Positions 47,390 to 57,960 of a DNA stretch of 64,000 nt are shown here, piece by piece (position 1 is the stretch's first letter; the number at the start of each line of letters is the position of its first letter). Where the stretch lies: positions 26,977,223 through 27,041,222 of the forward strand of contig CM038907.1 of the NCBI GenBank assembly GCA_021904315.1, given 5' to 3'. The notes under the pieces were generated by a model, which worked only from the letters and a program-made list of their open reading frames with translations, ran no database searches and was not told where the DNA came from. Source of the stretch: Sphagnum magellanicum. Lineage: Eukaryota; Streptophyta; Sphagnopsida; Sphagnales; Sphagnaceae. Both the position numbers and the translations under genes were made by a program.

Positions 47390-47800
47390 CCCTGGGAGAA
47401 AGGACTTGCAACTTCCCTAGGGCAAATGGGTTTAAATTCCTTAGAGAAATATGGTTCCCCGACACAAATGGGTTGAAGTTCCTTGGGAAAACATGTTCCT
47501 TGGGGCTCATGTTCCCAACATGTTTCCCCAAGGAACTTGGGCCCATTTGCCCCATGCAACCACATTTCCTTCTGAAACTTTGGTGCATTTGCCCAAGCAA
47601 GCATGTTTCCACAAGAAACTTGAGCCCATTTGCCCTAGGGAACTTAAGCCCATTTTCCTTGGGGAAAAGGGAACTTACAATTCCTTGCAATAAATGGGCC
47701 CATTTGCTTTGGGGAACCATGTTTCCATAGGGATACATGAGTTTTTCAAAGAACTTGAACCCATTTGTCCTAGGGAAATTACAAATCCCCTTTTCCTCAA
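47390..47800. repeat. Quasi-tandem CCCATTTGCCC / GGGAACTTG units
   Basis: Units of about 40-50 bp carry CCCATTTGCCC(T/C)AGG followed by GAACTT(G/A) and TTTCC. They run in one orientation in the right half and the inverse in the left half, forming the inner part of the foldback hairpin. The several 78-85-codon frames here reflect the repeat. Confidence 0.65.
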
Positions 47801-47924
47801 GGAAGTTGAGGACACTTGATTAAGTCCCCCTCTCCAAACAAAATTTGCTTAAAGATTACATCATCTTTCTCATTTGTCCATAGAAAGAAATGAATTTTTA
47901 ACATAAAATAAAATAAAACCCTAA

Positions 47925-47975
47925 ACCTTTGGACCAAAGGGGCCAATCTAACCATTGTATCACCATTTTTTTGAA
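47925..47975 (-). other. tRNA-like / SINE-head-like module (right)
   Basis: On minus it reads GGTGATACAATGGTTAG followed by GGCCCCTTTGGTCCAAAGG and TTTAGGG. The A-box-like part is preserved. The B-box part is more eroded than in the left copy. Confidence 0.4.
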
Positions 47976-48119
47976 AAAAATGGCAATGCCAGAAAGATAG
48001 TTAAAATGTTCATCACCACTTGAACTTAATAAAAATAATGAAAATAATTTTCTTGAAGACCACTCTCATTTGACAAGTATTAAAATAGACATCCCTTACC
48101 TATGTATAAACCATCAACT

Positions 48120-48290
48120 TATCTAGAAATCACCTATTTTCTTACCCATCTACATGTACATTTAGGAGGTACTTCTTTTAGATTGGGTTACCGAGGTGAA
48201 ACCGGATAGTAAATTAGTTGAGGTTCATCACAACTGACCCATGAGGGGCTTCCAGTGGATGATGCATTTGTGGATGTTGGCTCACTTTGG
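48120..48290 (-). repeat. Inverted copy of the 39.74-39.95 kb repeat
   Basis: GGTTACCGAGGTGAAACCGG and TTGAGGTTCATC, followed by TCCAGTGGATGATGCA and GTTGGCTCACTTTGG, match the reverse complement of 39,735-39,920. It overlaps the right outer segment of the foldback at 46,985-48,300. Confidence 0.6.
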
Positions 48291-48639
48291 GGGCCCCATA
48301 TTGGACATGCCCTAGCCTATAGGCACTAAGCCTTCCTTCCATGATGATCTAAAGTTGCAAAACATTACAAATAAACAAGCTCCATATGTTTCATGGTAAA
48401 TAATACCCCAAAATTGTTGTTTTTAATTCTTCTATCTTCCAATCTAAGCTTATGCATTGTGGTCATTTTGGTACTTGGTTTGGGGAGGAGCTCAACAAGG
48501 GTAAGTAATCACGAATCAAATGGATCGAATTTTAGTTGAGGTCATGTTGCATATTTGTGTAATATGAAGGCCAAGGGAAGAAATTTTACACATTGACATG
48601 ACTTCATATTATCTTAGATACTAACTTTACTTTCACCAT

Positions 48640-49530
48640 TCCCAATCAATGGTTTTTGGTGGCAAATTTTCACCATTTTGAAAAAAGAAAAAGAAAAAGG
48701 AATATTTTGTTATAGAATCCTTTTATTTATTATTATTTTTTATTTATTGATTTTTTTGCCATAGTTGTCAATAAGAAATAGCGATTAAGATTTTCTACTT
48801 TCATATCATATTTTGAATATTACCAAATTTGGTTTAATTTTATTTATGGATGATCACCACTTGAACAACATCACAAAATTGAAAAAAAAAAAAAACATTA
48901 CCCTAGCAAGAGGAATCTATGGAACTTTTTTATTATTTGGCATCTCTTATGGGGAAAAAAATGTGTTGCAAGCAAAGGGATCAGCTTCATCGACTAATGA
49001 TAGAGGCCCATATTGAAGTTTGAAATAGATTTGAGAAGTTCTTAGGTTGTGTCAAACAAATTTTAAAAATCAAAAACCATGATCAAAGGGTTCCTTTTGA
49101 AATCAAGAATTAGACCACAATGGTTTGATCCAACACTCACTGGTTCTCTAATTTGTAGTGTTAAACTTTTTGTGGAATTAGCACAAGAGCCAAATCTTGG
49201 AAATAGCCTTTTGTAAGAACTTTGTATAAACGATCAATTTTAGTTAATGATAAACCTTTGTATCTATATAAATTTTAGTTTTAATTGATTATATAACTTC
49301 ATACCTATGCAATCTCAAGTCTTGACAAATGTGTACTTTACACATGGAACTAGAGACCCAATTTTTGAACTGAGCCCTAAGATTCTTAAATTTGAAAAAA
49401 AATGTGCCAAAATCAAAATTGTAGAGTCTAGAGATTAAAAAATCAAGCTCAAACCCACCCTAAGAACTTCAATTATAATCATTAAAGTGATGAAACACCA
49501 GAGGTTCTCATAAAAAGGAAAAACCGGACA
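48640..49530 (+). repeat. Dispersed repeat, copy B (direct counterpart of 38.69-39.67 kb)
   Basis: This copy has the same ordered blocks as the segment at 38,690: GATTTTCTACTTTCATAT, TTATGGATGATCACCACTTGA, ACATCACAAAATTG plus a shorter A-run, then AAAACCGGACAACACTGGTTTG. The A-run is about 13 bases here against about 27 in copy A. Confidence 0.6.
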
Positions 49531-49754
49531 ACACTGGTTTGAACCAAAAGTCACTGATGCACATGAGGGATGGATGGTGGATGGACAGGAAACACTTTTC
49601 TGTTGAGATGGAGTTCCCTAGCTAACCAGGGTGATTAGCTCAATGATTTTTACTACATTCCTACTAACAACTATTAGTCAAGTTTCAGTTTTATGGGTTG
49701 GAAAAGAGTTAGGAACTAAATTTGGATGTGAGAAATATGCAGCGTTGGTGGAGA

Positions 49755-49985
49755 TGCTCTCATACTGATATCTGCATTGTATGGACATGAGCTAATCCTA
49801 GCCTAATACCAATATCTACCTGGTAGGGACTTGAGGTACTACTAACTTCATTCAACTGTACCAATCTCAATACCAAGTAGGTATACAGCTGCCACATACC
49901 AACCAAAAAACAACCTTGACCCTTAATACCAGGGCCAAGGTGCTACAAAAGTCGGAAAAAAATCCAATAGGCTACCAATACAAGG
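49755..49985 (+). repeat. Diverged direct repeat, copy 1 (ATGAGCTAAT...CTACCTGGTAGGGAC)
   Basis: Shared blocks with 50,660-50,895, in order, are GGACATGAGCTAAT, CTACCTGGTAGGGAC(T/C)TGAGGTA, a CTGTACCA block, a (C/T)AATACCA(A/G)G(T/T)AGGTATA block and an ACCCTTAATACCAGGGCCA-like block. The copies are about 920 bp apart. Many short ACCAG/CTGGT motifs within each make local palindromes. Confidence 0.7.
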
Positions 49986-50659
49986 TTGGAATTAATTTTT
50001 CGAAAAGACTCATTATCAGCTAGTATGTTCAAAGGGGAATACAACGGTGACATTGGTTGGGACTTGCTCAATGTTCAAGTTGCTACCTGTTAAGTTGACT
50101 TCCCTCCTGTCTCCTAGCAACAGAAAGCACTTGAAGAAATTTCCTTATGTATTTTGGAAGGAACCCCTTATCCATGACTACCCCTCTTTGAAATGAGGAC
50201 GGATCTTATACCTACTCCTTACGAGTGGTGAGCATTATGTGCCTAAGGGGTGAGCATTTTGTGCCTAAGGGAGTTGAGGTGTAAAATCCCTTCTACTGTT
50301 AAGGAGTAGGCATACCACTCCTACACCTAACAATATATCTTGGTTTAGGTTCATGATAACCTAGGCCTCATGCTTTATATTGGGTAAAGCCCACATGTGG
50401 GGGCACCCCCGTTAAAAATCTGGGGTGGAACTCCACAACCGTTGTATGCCTGTTATTTTGGGAATGCCCCCACCCTGGGGTCTTTAGCCTACAGATGATT
50501 CTTTCATTCAGTTTGGAAACTTAGCCCTTCATAGGAAAGTCTGAGAATGGCGACCATCCTCTTCAAACGGACACAAATGCTTGAGAACCACTAACTGGCA
50601 GTGTGACCAGTAGTACATGAAAGATGTAAACATAGTGAGAGCATTTGGGCAACCATGGG

Positions 50660-50895
50660 TACTGACCAGACTGGTACATACTAGTATATATTACATACTG
50701 GTAGGGACATGAGCTAATACCAGCCTTATACCCATTCTACCTGGTAGGGACCTGAGGTAATACCAGCTTCATACCAGGGCTGTACCAGATTCAGTACCAG
50801 GTATATACCCCAAAAAAATCAGCCTTCAACCCTAATACAAGGACCAGGTTGGTATGAATTTCTAAAACCTGGTTATTAAAAAAGTTGGTACCTAT
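50660..50895 (+). repeat. Diverged direct repeat, copy 2
   Basis: Counterpart of 49,755-49,985, with the same order of blocks. It is richer in GGTACCAG/CTGGTAC motifs (for example GACCAGACTGGTACATACT at about 50,663). Sequence between the copies includes the segment similar to 42,330-42,640. Confidence 0.7.
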
Positions 50896-51171
50896 CCAAC
50901 ACGCATTTTGCATGTAGGTCCTTCACCACGGAAGAGAGAGAGAGGAGTTCTTGGAGCCAAATCTTAAATGTGATTTGATTTTAGATACAATGAAAACGGC
51001 ATAAGATGGAAACTAAACTTCAGTTGATTGTGGGGACTCTGCCAGAGACTCAATTAGAGGTCAAGAGTGTACTAGGGACACAGATTAAAGTGGGGCCCCA
51101 AATTTGAGTCCTTGCTGATGGTTGAATGAGGCTGGTCGAGTGACTGTTGTTCTATCCTCTAAATTCCGCCA

Positions 51172-51186
51172 TTCACTATATAAAGC
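51172..51186 (+). promoter_or_regulatory. Candidate TATA box (CACTATATAAAGCCC)
   Basis: CACTATATAAAGCCC closely fits the plant core-promoter consensus (TCACTATATATAG). The next 180 bp is GC-richer and includes a CCAGGCGGGTCCCC segment, compatible with a 5' leader. An open frame (51,122-51,358) begins upstream of the TATA, so it is not the transcript this box would drive. No downstream exon is recognisable. It may belong to a decayed LTR or lost gene. Confidence 0.4.
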
Positions 51187-51469
51187 CCTTCACCATCCAG
51201 GCGGGTCCCCACACGGAGGCCCGCATTGTCAGAGAGTGGCACCGGTTGACCCGATCAAAAGTCTGACAAGTCCAAAGCCAAAAGACTTGGTGCGGTCAGG
51301 CCCAAGATTTTGTTACCACCTCAATTTTCGTTTGGTTGTGCTTGTTGATTTCCATTAATTCCCATTAGCTTTACTTTTTAAGCTTCAATATAAACTCCTT
51401 CACTCCACATTATAGATTTAGTGAAGAAGTTTATTGGCCTTGCCTACCAAGGCAAGGATATTGTGTTTA

Positions 51470-51660
51470 GATTTGTTATAGAGTTTAGTAGCTTAAGGGA
51501 TTTTGGCCCCTAGGTAATAATAGGTCTATTGTTTTATGAGGATTTTTGAAAGATGATACTTGTGCTTGTGTTGAAACTTGAGATTAGTTATAGAGTTATA
51601 ATATCTTGAAGGATTTTGGTTTCTTTTAGAGGATTTTTTGAAGATTATATTTTTGCATGG
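51470..51660. repeat. Two-unit tandem duplication (~111 bp)
   Basis: AGATTTGTTATAGAGTTTAG at 51,470 and AGATTAGTTATAGAGTTATA at 51,581 begin two units that both continue with CTTGA/CTTAA plus GGATTTTGG, a pyrimidine/purine stretch and GAGGATTTTTGAA. Confidence 0.65.
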
Positions 51661-52689
51661 TGAATTATTAGAGTTTCCATAATTCTTCTTTTGCCTTAAG
51701 ATACTTTTTAATGTAGATGGCAAGGCCACAGTGTGACACACCCCTTGTTTAACATGTCGTGTGTTGTGTTCAACTTGTTCATAATCCACCAAAGCATCCA
51801 TCCAGAACTTCAGGGTGAATTTTTTTCATATTTGTGATGTAGCTGAATGGGCGACAATCGACCATCAACCATACTATTGCTTTGTAGACTTTCAATTTAG
51901 ATCCATCACGTCTACTACTAGGCTATATCAAGGTAATTAATTTTCTGTGGAGAATGGGGGATTATTATTACTCTGAGTATGATATTGCTTTGGCTGTTTG
52001 CTTGTAGTTTAGCGTAATCATGAACGGTTGGTTAGCATCTGACAAGCCAGAATAGCTTGGCTTTTGGCCTACCCCACTTCTTCTGGATTAAACAAGCGCC
52101 TCTCCTCTGGATGGCACAAGTGCTAAACATGCTTTGACAGAAGCACTTAGCACACATGAGCTGTCATGAATCTGATTGGTAAATCTGTGTTTTGCAACAT
52201 GGTTGGTGGCTCTGAAAGATCATGATGAAGAATTCACTAATTCGCATTGCTTCGCCATTTATCAGACTTTGTTTTACAGCCTTTTGGAAACACCAGTTAT
52301 GATTAAAGATGCTACTAATAACCTCTCATAAAGATGCTACAATGTAATAGTAACCTGTTGGTTTTTGTGGGTAGTCTGGGACAAAACTAAGTTTTTGCAC
52401 CAAAATCAACCAATGGCACCAGTGACCTACATTAGGCCACTCACCCAGATGTAGGGATCTACTTCCACAACTGGTTATTGGAGAGGCTTAACTCATGACT
52501 GTTGGGAGGTTATCTCTTTTCAGAACCGAGAATCAGTGAGTAAAGGTGGGTTATATGAACACCCTTGATCGATGGTTCTCAAAAATCATAGAACCGGTTC
52601 TGACCCTTAACTGGGGTTCTAAAAAAGTCAAAGGACTGGGTCACAGAACCTACCCTGAACCACCAGTTCTGTGCCTGTACTTTCATGAA

Positions 52690-52870
52690 TTTGTCTCTTT
52701 GAAAATTTTCAAATACCCAGAATCAGAGGTTCTTTGATTCTGAACTATTTCAAATACCCTAAACCAAAGGTTCTTAGATTCCGAAAAAATTCTCAACAAC
52801 CTGAAACCAGAGGTTCTTTTGATTATGAAGTTTTGAAAAAACCAGTAAGTTACCAGAGGTTATTATGGAA
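52690..52870 (+). repeat. Degenerate ~40-45-bp tandem repeat (GGTTCT/GATTCTGA)
   Basis: Three to four units read (A)CCAGAGGTTCTTTGATTCTGAA, then T/A-rich sequence with AAATACC or AACAACC. Starts fall near 52,716, 52,762 and 52,803. The same unit occurs inverted at 4,374-4,645. GAACCGGTT motifs lie just upstream (52,590). Confidence 0.6.
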
Positions 52871-53847
52871 ACTACAGAACTGTGAAACACCGGTTTAACC
52901 TCATGAGCAACATGTGACCCATGCATGCAGGCTAAACACTATTATGGATTTGGTTGTGGCCCATGGACAGGGTGAATGGTGGATATGTCCAGCTTGAAGC
53001 ATTGGATTGCCGTACCCAGTTTAGCAGTCAATCCTTACACCACACTCTTAGGTAGGATGTGATTTTTCATCCAGATTCTGATTGAAATTGTCAAAGGACC
53101 TCAACTTTAGGTGAGCTGCTTGAACATATGCACATTGGAGATTCCAAAAGCATTAGTCAGCCGATGTGCTAAAACTGCGTTTGGTGCCATGTTGATGGTA
53201 TTCCAGTAGTATTTTGTTCAAAACAAAACAGGATGGTGGGTTCTGTTAGCAAAGTTTCCAGAATGCAGAGTTGTTCCTTTGGTTGATTGCTCATACAGGT
53301 TCTTGGGCAATACCAGCCTCTGGAGAAGATTAAACTTTATGGACAGCCAGAACTCAACAACTGCACATTTAGTGTGGATTCTTTTCCTACTGGGACAGTC
53401 TACTTTTGTTGTTCAAGTAGTTTCTCATCAGTAAGTATGTGAATCAACGTACTCAACTTCCATGTTGTGCATCATATCTTCTGGCCTGAGAGATGCTGAA
53501 GACCCAAACTTTGATGACAACTCTCTTGCTACTGCAAGGTATGGAATCCACAGATGGAGGCTATGACACCCTCCATCTATGCAGTGGGTCAATCCAAAAG
53601 CCCTAGAAAATTGGATGGTGGGGGGGGTGGAAGATCTGAAGATTATTAATAAAGCTTAGCAGGTTGGCTAGGGTCCACGCCACAACCCTTGCCAAATAAA
53701 GTTACATGCACCAGGCGTCAGCATCCCTTCTTATTTCACCCATGACCATCATCCACCTCGCATGTGTAGAATAGTTAACGAAAATCCCCACCATTGACAA
53801 CTTCTGGTTCCGCATGTTAATGGCAATTCCTAATCTATATTGTGCAC

Positions 53848-53933
53848 GTACCCAAGCAAGTAGTTGGGACCTTGATCAAAACTTTTCTTGGTACCCTAGC
53901 AAGTGGTTGGGATCTTGATCAAAACTTTTCTGG
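53848..53933. repeat. Two-unit 43-bp tandem duplication
   Basis: GTACCCAAGCAAGTAGTTGG at 53,848 and GTACCCTAGCAAGTGGTTGG at 53,891 each continue with GAC/GAT, CTTGATCAAAACTTTTCT and G. The units differ at only a few positions, suggesting a fairly recent event. Confidence 0.85.
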
Positions 53934-54299
53934 GTGCGTGCTATGCTCATAACATCCAGTTCCCATTACTATATACCCAGAGAGGGGAGTACCTAAATTA
54001 ACCCTCAAAGGTCCGAACTCATTTTGGATTGATGGATGATTTCATGTGGGACCTATAGGTGGCTATTGAGTCCAATCAGGATCATCTAACTCAATAAAGG
54101 TGTAGTAGGGGTTCTCTTCATAATGGGCAATGTGGCTAGAGGACTGAGACCTCTATATTTCCTTACAAAACAAAATGTGGCCACATTTGAAGGTTTTAGT
54201 TTGTTTTGGGCTTGCCTGATATTTGTTGGGTGCATGGGCAGCTATTTTGAAATGGAGTAGGAGACATTTTTTGCCTACATGGGGGAATTTTTTCTGTCT

Positions 54300-54540
54300 G
54301 CTCAGTGGATCTCTATGTAAACCTCCTCTTTGCATAGTGTCTTTACTTGATTTTTGTTAATTGTTTGCTTTTGTTTTTTCTTTGGGTTGTGTTTACTTGT
54401 GTTCTCATTTGCCTTGTACTTTTGATGGATGGGTTCCCATCCTTGATTATTATTTATAGGGTTTTTCTTCTCTCAGACCAATTTTTATACACCTTGTTTC
54501 TAGCTCATGTGTGGCCCATATGGCAATTCAACCATCAGAT
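54300..54540 (+). repeat. Inverted counterpart of the 40.48-40.70 kb repeat
   Basis: GTGTTTACTTGTG, CTTGTACTTTTGATGGATGGG, TTCCCATCCTTG, ATTTATAGGGTTTTTCTTCTCTC: the same block order as the minus strand at 40,480-40,700. It ends about 400 bp before the left end of the PIF/Harbinger element. Confidence 0.55.
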
Positions 54541-55261
54541 CTGGACGGTGCTACCACCTTTTGAAGTTCTTGTTGTGGCATGAAATAGGTGAATTCCAGC
54601 TCTTTCAAAGTAGGCAGTCTTTCAAATTATCTGTTACTACTATCATATGGAAAACTGTGTCAAATTTGGGATTTTCAGTCTTGCCCATTGTTTCAACCTT
54701 GGATGTACCTTGGTCAAAGCTGAATCTCTTCATGTTGAACCATTAGATTGCATTCAATCTTTGTGTGAGGTGTGCACACATTGCTTGCTACAAGATCCTA
54801 GGTTCATTGAAACCATGGATTCGGAAGAGTTGTGTGGCCTGAAGTGAATTCTGCGCATTGAGCCTTTTCTGGAAGTTGGGGAAGGCTGAACCTCTAGGGG
54901 TTATTGTGTAATATGAGTATTACAAAGTGTGAAAATTTAGGGCCATTTAAGGGGGTGGTTTACACTAGATGGCTTGGGCTTGGGACCACACAAACCTAAA
55001 ATCCCTCATTGGTCCAAACTATGAAGGGTGGTCAGTTTGGGTTTACACTATGATAGTTTAAGGCCCAAGCAAATGATTTTGGATGAAAAAATTTGTTGAA
55101 ATTTTGCATGGATAGTTGTGGATAATGTTGCTTGGGCCCTTGGCGTATTTTTTCAGGCCTACCTCAAAGAGGTGGGCCTAATAAAAATAGCAATGGCCCA
55201 TGGGTTCCAAAATAATCTTAGCTCTTGAGTTAAGATGTTTTATTAATATTTTTATTTTTTT

Positions 55262-55780
55262 GAAAGATAAAATTGAAGGGAATTTTTGGTGGCTCTTCAA
55301 TAAAATTATTTCCTTTTAAAGCCTAAACACAACAATTATATTTTTTTTCTTTTTTCTCTAAAAAATAAAGTTGGACAAAACTTATAATGATACCCTCACA
55401 AAATTGCTTCCCTTTAAACCTAAAACAACAATAAAACGGGATCATTTTATTTTGAAAAGTAAGATGGGATGGACTATCCCCCCCCCCCCCCCCCTCCCAC
55501 CCCCAAATTGTTCCCTTGAAGCTTAGACACAATCATTAAAATAACTAAATAATCTTTTGAAAAGTAAAATCAGGGAGAGGTTTTGGAAGCTCCCCATACA
55601 AAATCGTTGCCCCTCAAGGCTTAAACGTTACTAGAAAAAAAAGATTATGTCTTCTAGTTTTTTTGAAAAAATCAAATGGAAAGAACTTTTTATGTCCCCC
55701 CCCCCCCCCCCCCCCAAAACAAAATTACTACTCGTTAAACCCTAAACACCATAATAAAAAGGGATGATTCCTTTTCCCCA
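55262..55780. repeat. Five-unit ~100-bp tandem array with two poly(C) tracts
   Basis: Unit starts are at about 55,262, 55,365, 55,460, 55,565 and 55,671. Each unit runs from an ATAAAAT/TAAGATGGGA-type start through a central AAAATTGTT(C/T)CC(T/C)TT block and a GC(C/T)TAAACAC(A)ACAAT block to a TTTTGAAAAG end. Units 3 and 5 have runs of about 16-20 C at the same position, where other units have mixed C/T sequence. The array sits between the left TIR and ORF1 of the PIF/Harbinger element, where subterminal repeats that bind transposase are often found. That role is inference. Confidence 0.8.
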
Positions 55781-55885
55781 TATGATTTTTTTACATTTTC
55801 TTCAAGTTATTGAAGCTTGTTACATTAAAGTTGTTTGTGCGTAATGCAATTTGTTGTTAAATGATTTTCACATTTTTGTTGAACC

Positions 55886-56636
55886 ATGGATTATGGAAAC
55901 TCCTCACAATCACAAGGGTGGAATCAAAATTTCCAAGAGATGTCGATTGTCTCTTCCAATCATGGACCATCTTTGAGAATGTTCAATTGTAGTGCATTTT
56001 AGGTAGTAGGAAGGAATTCCCAACCTTCACATATGAGGATCCCTTGTAGTGAAGAGGATGCAATGTTTTTTGGAAAGCAAGCCCTAATTTTGTGAATAAA
56101 ATAAGATAAATTATGAAAATCAAGGAAGAATAATTTAGCTAGCTTACATTAAGGAAGAAGGGGTGGCCAACCAATGTGGATCGCAAAATAAAAAGAACAA
56201 AGAAGGTGGTTGTCAAGAAGGAAAACTTTTTTTCAAATTTTGATAAAGAAAAAAACAATGGTGTGAAATGGAAACATTTTGAGGTGGGCATTTGATTGTG
56301 ATTCGAGAAGGAATGGATGCATAACTTTCTAAGAGTGCCCAAGAAAAGGTATTTTTTTCATTTTTTGTGATTTTGCAAAAGTATAATTGCAATTGAAACC
56401 ATTAAGGCCTTTAGAAGGCCTTGGTCTTAACTAGTGTTGATGGTAATACTCCAATACATTGATATTAGAAGCTCATAAACAAGACAAAAAAACAAATTGA
56501 CAAAGATTGACAAATTGGAAGGATTTTGGAACAAGTCATCATCGTTAGCAAAGAGTTAATGGTAACCTTTCAAACAATTTTAGCTTTATTGAAAAACATG
56601 AATGCTCATATGGTAGCATTGATACAAAAGTTATAA
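55886..56636 (+). pseudogene. PIF/Harbinger ORF1-like accessory protein relic
   Basis: An ATG in a reasonable context (GAACCATGG) at 55,886 opens a frame beginning MDYGNSSQSQGWNQNFQEMS, open for 38 codons and then broken by a stop near 56,000. Later pieces in shifting frames include LAYIKEEGVANQCGS near 56,145-56,195. The tail reads RILEQVIIVSKELMVTFQ and LLKNMNAHMVALIQKL, ending at a TAA near 56,636, a likely amphipathic coiled coil. In this superfamily a second protein, usually with a Myb/SANT-like DNA-binding domain, helps the transposase bind the ends and enter the nucleus. I infer this role from position and layout. The Myb helices themselves are too eroded to identify. Confidence 0.55.
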
Positions 56637-56899
56637 TTTTTTGTTGACACATGCTTTCAATTTTAGTGTATTCAAAATATTTGTAATTCCAAAATGTTTT
56701 GGTCGAAACTATGTGTTATTTGTGGCTTCATGTAATAAAATTTCATTTGTTTCATCTTGTTTAATGAAAATGTTTGAACATCCACATCTTCACATCCTTT
56801 TAAATGTAGAATTGCCAGATATAGATGTGATTCAATTTTGTCTTTAACTTCTATGAGAATAGCCCTTTCACCATATAATTAAGATCATTCATTCAACTC

Positions 56900-57960
56900 A
56901 CTTTGAGCTAATCAATTTTGCAACTCTTTTCCAACTCTTCAATCCAATTCCTATCAAAAGCATCCTTTGACAAAATGCATATTTTATGCAAAATTATGCA
57001 TGTAAAAACAACATTCGGGACAAAATGCAATGAACAATCAGTACATTTCATGATTGTCCCCCATTTACATTTTAAAATGTCAAATGTTCATTCAACACAC
57101 ATGTGTGTTGATGATTGAATAAAATTCCAATTTCCAATTTGCTTTGTATTCTTCCAAAGCCAAATCACCTCCTCCTTTGAATGGAGGATAAATCCATGGC
57201 CTCACCTAAATATGTTACATCACCAATCAACTAATTGTATTGCATAAACTTGCTTTGAATACACATCTTTCCAACTTTTGTAAATTCAAAATTTGTCCAA
57301 TCATGCATGCTACCAACCAAACCAAATTCATAATCCCAAAACACACACTTTGTATGAACAATTTTTTATAATAATGTGTAATGAAATGATTTCCTACAAT
57401 AGTAATATTGTCCTCCTATGAAAGGTGTTAGAATGGAGATGCGTGACCCATCTATTACACTAATGATGTGTGGAAAACACATCATTAGTAAATTCAAACT
57501 CTTTTAACAAAACCCTAAATTGAAACTCATTCAAAAATTGCATAAATAATTTTCGAATATTCAACCTTACCATGTGACAAAATACTTTCAAAATCATTGA
57601 AATAGTACGTTTGGCTACTTCAAATATATCATTGACTAGTTGTAAACCATTTCCATTTCCTAATTATATCAAAGACAATATAATCTTATCCTCTGTCAAA
57701 ACTTAATTTCTCATAAATGTATGTTGTTTTTTCAAATGTGGACCCAATTTCTCACACAAAGGTATTGAAATGTATTATGAGAAGCCCTTTTCCTTTGTTT
57801 GAACATGTTTTCCGTGTAAAAACCAAGCAAAAATCAATATGGGAATCCATGTTGCCTTTCAAAAACCTTAAACAATTCATTTTTTGTTCCACATGACTAC
57901 AAATGATGCATACTTTTCCATTTCACACCCTAAAACCAAGGCTTGAATGTTCAACACTTA
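56900..57960 (-). pseudogene. PIF/Harbinger transposase relic (DDE_Tnp_4 type)
   Basis: From its N-terminal side (high coordinates) the minus strand shows MFKQRKRASHNTFQYLCEKL-like and LGPHLKKQHTFMRN stretches near 57,720-57,810, then a helix-turn-helix-like LGNGNGLQLVNDIFEVAKRT at about 57,590-57,660. Next comes VIDGSRISI at 57,431-57,460, carrying the first catalytic Asp, then CVFWDYEFGW. GSMHDWTNF at about 57,295-57,315 carries the second Asp, in a shifted frame. A YPxxPWxxxPFKGG-like segment lies at about 57,163-57,205, and a C-terminal CIILHKIC (family LHN) box at about 56,978-57,000. This is the full domain order of plant HARBI1/ALP1-like transposases. At least two frameshifts and several stops disable it. 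It lies inside the 54,951-58,371 element and converges with the ORF1 relic. It is a different lineage from the relic at 33,560-34,430. Confidence 0.88.

Larger units (their letters stand above)
46985..48300. mobile_element. 1.3-kb foldback element with opposed tRNA-like heads
   Basis: From about 47,165 inwards the sequence is the imperfect reverse complement of that running back from about 48,010. Both arms have an ACTACCTTTCTTGCATTGCC-type block, then TTTTTTCAAAAAAA, then a tRNA-like CAATGGTTAG block, then AAATGAGAAAGA(G/T)GATGTAAT. Both end in an inner region of TTCC..GGGGAACTTG..CCCATTTGCCC units. Outer segments (46,985-47,060 and 48,225-48,300, inverted) share (A/G)CCAACA(C/T)CCACAA and GGATG blocks, suggesting ends near 46,985 and 48,300. 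The 165-codon minus-strand frame at 47,241-47,738, the longest in the window, lies entirely in this hairpin. It is mirrored by frames on the other strand, so it is a structural by-product. No transposase or clear target duplication is seen. Confidence 0.75.

Noticed and set aside
47241..47738. The longest open frame in the window (165 codons, minus strand)
   Set aside because: It lies wholly inside the hairpin of the 46,985-48,300 foldback. Its translation is a string of diverged repeat products, and similar frames exist on the opposite strand, so it is a by-product of repeat structure.
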